Shown: piece after piece, positions 6,119-10,990 of the stretch
Position numbering within the stretch: position 1 is the stretch's first letter
Layout: the number at the start of each line of letters is the position of its first letter
Source: an uncultured Oscillospiraceae bacterium
GTDB lineage: Bacteria > Bacillota > Clostridia > Oscillospirales > Oscillospiraceae
Direction: 5' to 3'
DNA: 10,990 nucleotides
Assembly (NCBI GenBank): GCA_934589145.1
Contig: CAKTNW010000050.1
Coordinates: 1 to 10,990, forward strand
The notes under the pieces: model-generated
The model's database searches: none
What the model saw: the letters and a program-made list of their open reading frames with translations, nothing else
What the model was told of the DNA's origin: nothing
Program-made: the position numbers and the translations under genes

Positions 6119-6329
6119 GTTCATTTCCTTTCTCTGTGATAGGGGTCCAAAGGCGGCAGAAGCCCTTGTCCCAATCCTCCAGTAACATCTCATGCGTGTA
6201 GGCGGGGGAGTTGTAGACGGCGTTGCGGCAATGCTGCAAGCGGACCGTTTTCTTCCCGCCGCTCGGGTTTCTTTCGATTTCGTAATAGGAATCGTTACAG
6301 GTATCGCAGTGTCTTTCGATATTGTTCAA
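6000..6329 (-). CDS. Small zinc-ribbon-like protein with TTG start; C-terminal third possibly frameshifted
   Basis: The start is TTG (6327-6329), supported by GGAGG 7 nt upstream and by the overlap of TTG with the TGA of the upstream gene (TTGA). The first 60 or so residues look genuine: ERHCDTCNDSYYEIERNPSGGKK has a CX2C pair, then LQHCRNAVYNSPAYTHEMLLEDWDKGFC. No named family is recognised. After about residue 68 the frame runs antiparallel in sense to expectation: it is simply the sigma-like gene read in another frame for 119 nt, ending in an Arg/Pro/Gly-rich tail. In the third frame a TGA at 6121-6123 overlaps the ATG at 6122-6124, a typical operon junction. One lost base in about 6125-6190 would explain the extension, giving an ancestral product of about 69 residues. 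Confidence 0.6.
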   Translation of the reverse strand: MNNIERHCDTCNDSYYEIERNPSGGKKTVRLQHCRNAVYNSPAYTHEMLLEDWDKGFCRLWTPITEKGNEHEQQLYHRSAQCPRGKASLVHRHRDPKEPSADAGGTAGI

Positions 6330-6856
6330 TTCGTGTCCTCCGTCTTGTTTTTTCGTGCGGTCTCCGCGTCAAACAAGGCCAACAGCTCGTAACCGCGCTT
6401 CGTCTTGTAGAAGAATGCGGGGCTGATCCCGTCGTCGATCTCAACGACATAATGCCGGTGAACGGCTGCTCCAACGGTTTCTGCGTCCGGTTCCTCATTG
6501 CATCGCCTTGCAAACTCCATGGGTGAGAAGGGCGTGTGTAGTTCATACAGCACAGCATATCGGTGCGCCTCCGGAGAGACCTCTTTGCCAAGGTCATAGC
6601 AGAGCCTCTCGTGCAGCATCCAGTCTTCCGTGCTCTTGAAGCAGTAGACCCGCAGCTCGCTCGGTAGCTTTCTCTTTGGGCACCAGCTTGGCACATAGAT
6701 CTTTGGATCATTGCGCTTAAATTTGCGCGCCCGTTTACCGCCGGTGCAAAAGCGCTCTCCCATGTGCATGGTGACGCCCATCTGCTTGGCAGGGCTGCTC
6801 TCCATGTAGCGAAAGTGCTTTTCACACTCATAGCAGGTTTCTTTTCGCAGATGCAT
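6326..6856 (-). CDS. Cys-containing protein of unknown function, 176 aa
   Basis: The N-terminal 60 residues look like a zinc-binding module: CYEC (8-11), Cys37 in GERFCTGGKRARKFKRND, and Cys59 in VPSWCPKRKLP, giving four cysteines spaced for one zinc ion. The basic patch between them suggests nucleic-acid contact. The C-terminal half contains YAVLYELHTPFSPMEFARRC and a final stretch (VVEIDDGISPAFFYKTKRGYELLALF) that resembles the turn-and-strand end of a winged-helix domain; this is a weak impression. No named family is recognised. The ATG abuts the TAA of the gene before it (TAAATG), with GGGGG just upstream, and its stop overlaps the TTG of the next gene, so it sits in a coupled run of three. 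Confidence 0.8.
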   Translation of the reverse strand: MHLRKETCYECEKHFRYMESSPAKQMGVTMHMGERFCTGGKRARKFKRNDPKIYVPSWCPKRKLPSELRVYCFKSTEDWMLHERLCYDLGKEVSPEAHRYAVLYELHTPFSPMEFARRCNEEPDAETVGAAVHRHYVVEIDDGISPAFFYKTKRGYELLALFDAETARKNKTEDTN

Positions 6857-7591
6857 TTATACCCCCTTCTCCCGCGGTGCGCAGGGTTCTTTTGCGTCCT
6901 CGTGAAGCGGACTCTCCAGGATCTCATAGCGGATAAACCAGCCTGCTGCATAGTCCTTGCAGTATGCCTCCCAAAATTGGCAGTCGTACTCCTCGCAGTA
7001 AAACGATTCATCGTAAGGAAAGCTCATTTCGCCCTTTCCCTTCTCCACCAATTCCCGCAGCCGCTTCTCGGCAAGTACCTTGTCAAAAAAGGTCGCGATA
7101 GCATCTGGGGCAGGGAAAACGCCGCGGTCGGCGTAGGCTGCCGTGTGGACGATGGTATAGGCTTTCTGTCCCTCTGTTTTGTCTCCGATTTTCGATTCTC
7201 TCTGCATCAGCCAGTCCTCTACAAACGGTCGGTCTTCCTCATGGAACATCGCCGCAAATCTTTCACAAAAAGCCGGATGGGAAAGAGCGGCATCGAGCCG
7301 TCTATGGAATTGATCGAGCTGCCGGTACACTGCCGCAAGGAAATCCTCCGGGGTCTGTGCGTCAACAGGGTATTGGCCGGCGCACAGGCGTCCGCCACAC
7401 TGACGGCATTTGCCCACCGCGCAGAGCCGATGGCCGCTCAGGTCCGCAAGACTTTTGTAGTCCAACTCCCAGCGGATGTCCTCCATGTTCTCTGCCATGT
7501 GAAATACGATTTGGGCCACATCTCCGCTCTGCACCGGGGCGCAGGAGCAAAGAGTCTCCGGTGAATGGGTGCAGTAATGCTTTTCACACAT
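6857..7591 (-). CDS. Cys-rich protein of unknown function, 244 aa
   Basis: The start is set at ATG 7589-7591, one base after the TAG of the upstream gene (TAGTATG) and 9 nt after AAGGAGG. The longer frame back to 7678 only re-reads the neighbour. The N-terminal 72 residues hold two cysteine groups: C2, C7, C15, C17 and then C57, C62, C65, C70 in GKCRQCGGRLCAG, so two metal sites are plausible. The rest is helical and acidic (FLAAVYRQLDQFHRRLDAAL; TFFDKVLAEKRLRELVEKGKGE), and the end is rich in Tyr, Trp and Cys (YCEEYDCQFWEAYC). No named family is recognised, and no signal peptide or membrane helix is seen. Its place next to two other cysteine-rich genes suggests a set of small zinc proteins made together. 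Confidence 0.8.
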   Translation of the reverse strand: MCEKHYCTHSPETLCSCAPVQSGDVAQIVFHMAENMEDIRWELDYKSLADLSGHRLCAVGKCRQCGGRLCAGQYPVDAQTPEDFLAAVYRQLDQFHRRLDAALSHPAFCERFAAMFHEEDRPFVEDWLMQRESKIGDKTEGQKAYTIVHTAAYADRGVFPAPDAIATFFDKVLAEKRLRELVEKGKGEMSFPYDESFYCEEYDCQFWEAYCKDYAAGWFIRYEILESPLHEDAKEPCAPREKGV

Positions 7592-7592
7592 A

Positions 7593-7991
7593 CTATGCCG
7601 CCTCCTTGTTTCGTTCCTTTTCGCACAGATCGATGAGCCTTTGGCAGCGATCCATCTCAAAGCCGCCGATGTGGGCAAGCGGCTCGGAAAGCCGCAGCTT
7701 TTTTGCCATCCAATGATAGCCCTGCGTCCGCGTCATACCTCGCTCGCGCCAGAAACTGTCAAAGATCTGATGCGTTTCTTTTCGCTTCAGCCGAAGCGTT
7801 TCGTTGGCCAAATTACCGAGCGGCCGTGTGGTGCCTTTATGACAGCCGACGCGGGCGTTGCAGTTCTGGCATTGATAGAATTTCTCCCGTTCGATGCCGA
7901 GACGCCTTGCCGCTGCCGCTCCGTAGACCTCCGCAGCAGGGGCCAGACGGACAACACCGCCGCAATAGCGGCAGATCTTCGGGATCTCCAA
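7593..7991 (-). CDS. DUF3268-like zinc-finger protein, TTG start
   Basis: The 132-residue product matches the pattern of the DUF3268 zinc-finger family found in phages and mobile elements: CRYC (7-10), a Val/Tyr-Gly segment (EVYGAAAARRLGI), FYQCQNCNARVGCHKGT (C41 and C44), then RPLGNLANETLRLKRKETHQIFDSFW. The C-terminal part (YHWMAKKLRLSEPLAHIGGF) is a helical stretch. Four cysteines would bind one zinc. The molecular role of the family is not established as far as I know; DNA or RNA binding is a guess. The start is TTG at 7989-7991, with a G-run (7999-8004) spaced 7 nt before it and no ATG until about residue 85. It lies 13 nt after the clamp gene. Confidence 0.85.
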   Translation of the reverse strand: MEIPKICRYCGGVVRLAPAAEVYGAAAARRLGIEREKFYQCQNCNARVGCHKGTTRPLGNLANETLRLKRKETHQIFDSFWRERGMTRTQGYHWMAKKLRLSEPLAHIGGFEMDRCQRLIDLCEKERNKEAA

Positions 7992-8004
7992 ATGCAGTCC
8001 CCCC
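7992..8004 (-). promoter_or_regulatory. Ribosome site fixing the TTG start of the DUF3268-like gene
   Basis: The minus strand reads GAGGGGGGACTGCATTTG: a purine-rich G-run followed by a 7-nt spacer and TTG. With no ATG near, this supports TTG as the start. The site begins at the stop of the clamp gene. Confidence 0.6.
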
Positions 8005-9141
8005 TCATGCCGCTTTCGCTGCGGGCGGCTTAGCCGCCTTGGTTACTTTCTTTTTCGCAGCCGGCGCGCGCATGACATTTTGCAGGTAATAGGCGTCCTG
8101 TGTGCTGATGGTCAACATTCCGCCTTGCGCGATGCCAAGGGTGATCGTACCGCCAAGCGCTTTCAGGCAGGATGTGAGCTGTCGTGCGCTGTACCAGTAT
8201 TCGCCCGTAGGTGTGCCTGTCAGCGCGATCACCTCGATACCGGCGGAGGCGCTGCCAAGATCGCCGGAGCAGTGAAATAGCAGCCGTTGATCCTGAAAGC
8301 TCAGCCGCACCCGCCCATCCGGAGCGACGGACATGACCGAGAATAGCGCATCGCGCATTTCCTTAATATCCGTGAGCACGGTGAAGCTGTTCGTGATGGT
8401 CTTCAGCAGCGAATCCGTGTCGATGTAGCCGCCGTCCATAAGACGCGAGCTGAATAGAAAGTTTTCTTTGAAAAAGACAATGCTTTTTCCCGTAGTGCCG
8501 ACGCGGAATACATCCTCATTCCCGCACATCTTGGCGAGCTTTCCCAATGAGGACGCGGGGATCAGCAGGCTGATGTCTCCCGTGCTCTGATCGTCGCCCT
8601 TGGCGGTCACGATACAGCTCCCGTTGCTCCCTGCCGCACGCAGACCCGTGCTGGTAAACATCAGGTTCACGCAGCGCAGCAAGGGCTTATTCTTGTCCTG
8701 CGCGGTAGCAAAAACAGTGTGCTGCGCCATGGAAGGCACGCCGCTGACCTTGACGGTATCCTCGGGGAAGGGCAGATCGGGCTTGGGGAATGCCCCCAGG
8801 TCCCACACATCCACGCTGTAGCCCGCGGTGCCGCTCGTAAGAACCATGCGTCCGCGGTTTTCCCTACGGCAGAGCTCTGCGGTTTCCTCCGGGAGCCGCT
8901 GGAGCATTTCTCCGAGCGTCTTTGCGGCGAAAACAAGAGCGCCGTCCTCATGAACGGTGCAGGGCAGCTTTTCTGCCAGCGAGACCTCCAGGTTGGTAGA
9001 GGTGACGGTGAGCATACCGTTGTCGCTGTCTGTTTCCAGCAAAACACCGCGCAGTACATCCAGTGGGGAGTCCGGCGGCGCGATGGTCGATGCGCGCTTT
9101 ACTGCTGCAAGCAGCACGGCGCGGTTGATGGTTATGTGCAA
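8005..9141 (-). CDS. DNA polymerase III beta subunit (sliding clamp) homologue, TTG start
   Basis: The 378-residue protein follows the three-domain beta-clamp plan. It opens with MHITINRAVLLAAVKRAS; domain I continues with GVLLETDSDNGMLTVTSTNLEVSL. Later segments include LIPASSLGKLAKM and SSRLMDGGYIDTDSLL (the clamp R-x-i-dG-xyPdy region). The end, YYLQNVMR, matches the conserved clamp C-terminus (yLxMPMR). A Lys/Ala-rich tail of about 16 residues extends past that usual end. It would encircle DNA as a dimer and tether polymerases or other enzymes. Sequence drift from standard DnaN suggests the element's own clamp rather than the host copy. The start is TTG at 9139-9141, after AGGAGG with a 7-nt spacer; the frame back to 9192 lies inside the helicase gene. 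The preceding helicase ends in a clamp-binding-like peptide. Confidence 0.92.
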   Translation of the reverse strand: MHITINRAVLLAAVKRASTIAPPDSPLDVLRGVLLETDSDNGMLTVTSTNLEVSLAEKLPCTVHEDGALVFAAKTLGEMLQRLPEETAELCRRENRGRMVLTSGTAGYSVDVWDLGAFPKPDLPFPEDTVKVSGVPSMAQHTVFATAQDKNKPLLRCVNLMFTSTGLRAAGSNGSCIVTAKGDDQSTGDISLLIPASSLGKLAKMCGNEDVFRVGTTGKSIVFFKENFLFSSRLMDGGYIDTDSLLKTITNSFTVLTDIKEMRDALFSVMSVAPDGRVRLSFQDQRLLFHCSGDLGSASAGIEVIALTGTPTGEYWYSARQLTSCLKALGGTITLGIAQGGMLTISTQDAYYLQNVMRAPAAKKKVTKAAKPPAAKAA

Positions 9142-9157
9142 ATGATCTCCTCCTTTA
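9142..9157 (-). promoter_or_regulatory. Ribosome site fixing the TTG start of the clamp gene
   Basis: The minus strand reads TAAAGGAGGAGATCATTTG. The helicase stop TAA is followed at once by AGGAGG (9149-9154), a 7-nt spacer and TTG. This is a near-ideal site and makes the upstream in-helicase ATG at 9192 unlikely as a start. Confidence 0.75.
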
Positions 9158-10990
9158 AGCGGCGAAATCGAAGATCGACAGCTGGTTTTCATCCACCTCT
9201 GCCACCTTCGACCTCTGCTTCTTCTTTTCTTCCTGTGTTCTTGCGAGCAGTCCTTCGTAGAGCTCCCGGCTTGCCGCAGCCTGCGCGGGTCGCGTGCCGC
9301 CGTCTACGGCTGCCGGCGCGATATTCGGAGCAGACAGGGCGGATTCCTTTGCCGCAGGCTGTACTGCCGCCTTTCGATTGGGGTTGACGACTGCCATTTT
9401 CTTGAATGCCGCAGCGATATCCTCCACATTGTCCCGTATGCCTGCTGCCAACTCCTTCGCCATCTGCGAGGTCAAGTCCTTGACGTCGCTCATGGCGGCA
9501 AGTCCCTCCTCGCTGAATGTTCCTTCGATGATGCCCGCGACCGCCAACTTAGAGGCCATCAGCTTCATCGCCTTGGCCTGCAGGGTGTCCGCATAATAGA
9601 GCATATACACCTCTACCTTTGGCTCCGTCTGATTGATACGCCACGACCGGCGCGACGCCTGCCGCAGTGTAAAGAGGTTATAGCCCATGGAGTAAAAGAT
9701 AATGGTGGTGAAGGCATTGAGGTCGAGACCGGTCTCCACGCAGCGAGGATTTGTGATGAGGACCTGCAAGCCGTTTTTGACACGCTTATCCACCCACTCC
9801 TCGCGTTTCTCCGTGGCGATCTGCGGTGCGAGGATCTCTGTGCGGTAGCCGTTTTCCTGCAACAGCTTTAATAGCTTCTGCTGCGAATCCGTGCGCGTCC
9901 AGCTGGTGTAGATCAGCACGCGCTCACCGTTCGCCACCTTCTGCCGCACAAGCTCCAGCACCTTTTCCTCCTTGGGGAACAAGCGTGAGAAGTCTCCGCA
10001 GCTTTGGGGCGTTACGATCGGCATTCCCGTAATGGGATGAATGACCTCCGGCTGATCGTATGGCTGGTCCGGGTAGACCGTCAGCAGGTTGAGATAAGCC
10101 GAGAGGATCTTCTGCGCGGCTTTTCGATCATTTTTCAGGACCTTCTGGAGAACATTCTGCACAGCCTGATAGCACTCCCCAACGTCCTCCGGCATATCCA
10201 ACGCCACAGGGATCTCCTCATAGCTCGGCAGATCCTTTCCCATGTCCGACAGGGACAAAAAAGCCGTGTATTCCAGCAGAAAGCGCGAAAACACCAGCGG
10301 CGAAACGCCGGGGAGCTGGCGTGTGCGCGTTTTCCGCTTACTGGCACGCCGGTTGGCGTTATACTCCGCGTCCCTTGTTTCGTAAGCATTTTCCACCACA
10401 CCGTACTCCGCGTCAAAATCGCCGGGACTGCCATACTGCTTTCCATCCTTGATCATAAGCCCGGGGACGATACGGTAGAGCAGGTGAAAAATGCCGGAGG
10501 AATAGCCATTGATAAGGGTCGCCGTCATACCGACAAAGAGCTTGGAGGCGCCGTACAGCTCCGCCATTGCGTCACCTTGGCCGCTGGCATTGTTGTATTC
10601 GTGCAGCTCATCGCAGAGGAAGGAGCCGATCCTGCCGTGCAGCTTTTTCTTGATGTAGGTGCTCAGCGGATAACGCCGCTGTGCGCCGCGAACCGGATAA
10701 TAACCGTCCGGGTCCTGCGTGATCTGTGCGAGCTGGTCGCAAACGTGCGCGTTTTTCGTACGCTTGAGATGAGCTTCAGCGCCATAGCGGTGTACCCACC
10801 CGTATTCGCCGATTTTGACCCATTCCATCCGTCTGTCCGGATTGACCGCCGACCATAGCGGAGTGCCGCATTTAGGACAAACATGGTTTTTCTTATGCTC
10901 CCTTTGAAAGAAGAACTGATCGGCTGGTACGGTATAGCGTGTTCCATCCTCGCTGATCTCCATTTCAATGGCTGTGTCACAGTCCGGGCA
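9155..10990 (-). CDS. SNF2-type (superfamily 2) helicase, N-terminus outside window
   Basis: The frame is open to the right edge; 611 residues are visible, so motif I lies outside. Residues below are numbered from the ATG codon at 10961-10963, which is internal. Motif II is DELH (119-122 region) followed by EY; motif III is GMTATLING (145-153). The C-terminal helicase lobe has VLIYTSW (349-355), GLDLNAF (412-418) and motif VI QASRRSWRINQ (435-445), the SNF2 form with two arginines. Before motif II, CPDC (10979-10990) and CPKCG (29-33) form a probable zinc ribbon. The tail after about 500 is Ala/Lys-rich and ends in QLSIFDFAA, a beta-clamp-binding-like motif. The protein would translocate on DNA and remodel bound proteins or help replication of the element. 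It lies 13 nt before the clamp gene, in one operon. Confidence 0.92.
   Translation of the reverse strand, partial: CPDCDTAIEMEISEDGTRYTVPADQFFFQREHKKNHVCPKCGTPLWSAVNPDRRMEWVKIGEYGWVHRYGAEAHLKRTKNAHVCDQLAQITQDPDGYYPVRGAQRRYPLSTYIKKKLHGRIGSFLCDELHEYNNASGQGDAMAELYGASKLFVGMTATLINGYSSGIFHLLYRIVPGLMIKDGKQYGSPGDFDAEYGVVENAYETRDAEYNANRRASKRKTRTRQLPGVSPLVFSRFLLEYTAFLSLSDMGKDLPSYEEIPVALDMPEDVGECYQAVQNVLQKVLKNDRKAAQKILSAYLNLLTVYPDQPYDQPEVIHPITGMPIVTPQSCGDFSRLFPKEEKVLELVRQKVANGERVLIYTSWTRTDSQQKLLKLLQENGYRTEILAPQIATEKREEWVDKRVKNGLQVLITNPRCVETGLDLNAFTTIIFYSMGYNLFTLRQASRRSWRINQTEPKVEVYMLYYADTLQAKAMKLMASKLAVAGIIEGTFSEEGLAAMSDVKDLTSQMAKELAAGIRDNVEDIAAAFKKMAVVNPNRKAAVQPAAKESALSAPNIAPAAVDGGTRPAQAAASRELYEGLLARTQEEKKKQRSKVAEVDENQLSIFDFAA
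9170..9184 (-). other. Putative beta-clamp-binding motif QLSIF at the helicase C-terminus
   Basis: The codons encode Q-L-S-I-F, followed by D-F-A-A and the stop. The established bacterial clamp-binding pentapeptide has the consensus QL(S/D)LF, and Ile for Leu at the fourth position is a conservative change. The motif is at the very end of a low-complexity tail, a common location for such peptides. Direct binding is inferred, not shown. Confidence 0.6.

Noticed and set aside
6764..7564. Plus-strand open frame of 266 codons with some hydrophobic stretches
   Set aside because: Antisense to two Cys-rich genes with good ribosome sites and coupled junctions; the hydrophobic runs are a by-product of acidic and Lys codons on the other strand.
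7592..7678. N-terminal extension of the 244-aa protein to 7678
   Set aside because: Lies inside the DUF3268-like gene, while the ATG at 7591 has AAGGAGG at good spacing.
9142..9192. N-terminal extension of the clamp to the ATG at 9192
   Set aside because: It overlaps the helicase C-terminus, has no ribosome site, and the clamp family starts at M-(x)-I/F-T-I, which matches the TTG start.
10004..10858. Plus-strand open frame of 284 codons
   Set aside because: Antisense to the helicase, in which motifs II, III and VI are plain.
1..10990. CRISPR array, tRNA, rRNA or tandem repeats
   Set aside because: I saw no regularly spaced direct repeats, cloverleaf-like sequence or rRNA-like blocks by eye; coding density is too high to leave room for them.

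Overview
The window looks like part of a mobile element (integrative/conjugative element, plasmid or phage-like island) from an anaerobic Firmicute, most likely a gut clostridium. The grounds are by-eye base composition that is moderately GC-rich, strong GGAGG-type ribosome sites, an IS1182-type transposase, and tightly packed minus-strand genes of a kind carried by clostridial mobile elements. No taxonomic marker gene is present, so the host assignment is inference.

Every credible gene is on the minus strand, so transcription runs from right to left. In that order: a SNF2-type helicase entering from the right edge (9155-10990); a DNA polymerase III beta-clamp homologue with a TTG start (8005-9141); a DUF3268-like zinc-finger protein with a TTG start (7593-7991); two Cys-rich proteins of unknown function (6857-7591 and 6326-6856); a small zinc-ribbon-like protein with a TTG start (6000-6329); an orphan sigma-70 region-2-like protein (5759-6118); an unknown protein (5093-5743); a RavA/MoxR-type AAA+ ATPase (3722-5092); single-stranded DNA-binding protein (3246-3680); a small eight-cysteine protein (2901-3179); an unknown 202-residue protein (2280-2888); and a ViaA-like von Willebrand A protein (703-2286). 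Most junctions are 0-15 nt apart or overlap by a few bases. The exceptions are 66 nt downstream of ssb, which holds a strong hairpin, 41 nt upstream of ssb, and a roughly 119-nt out-of-frame overlap at 6000-6118.

The left end (1-645) is an IS1182-family insertion sequence cut by the window edge. It lies directly against the foot of the palindrome that probably served as the operon's terminator (646-680).

The helicase, clamp and SSB form an element-encoded DNA-maintenance set. The helicase ends in a beta-clamp-binding-like peptide (QLSIF) just before the clamp gene. The MoxR ATPase and VWA protein form a RavA-ViaA-like chaperone pair whose genes are separated by ssb and two small genes, which suggests, but does not prove, that its client is DNA-processing machinery. 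No RNA genes or CRISPR array were seen. No stretch over 300 bases lacks a gene.
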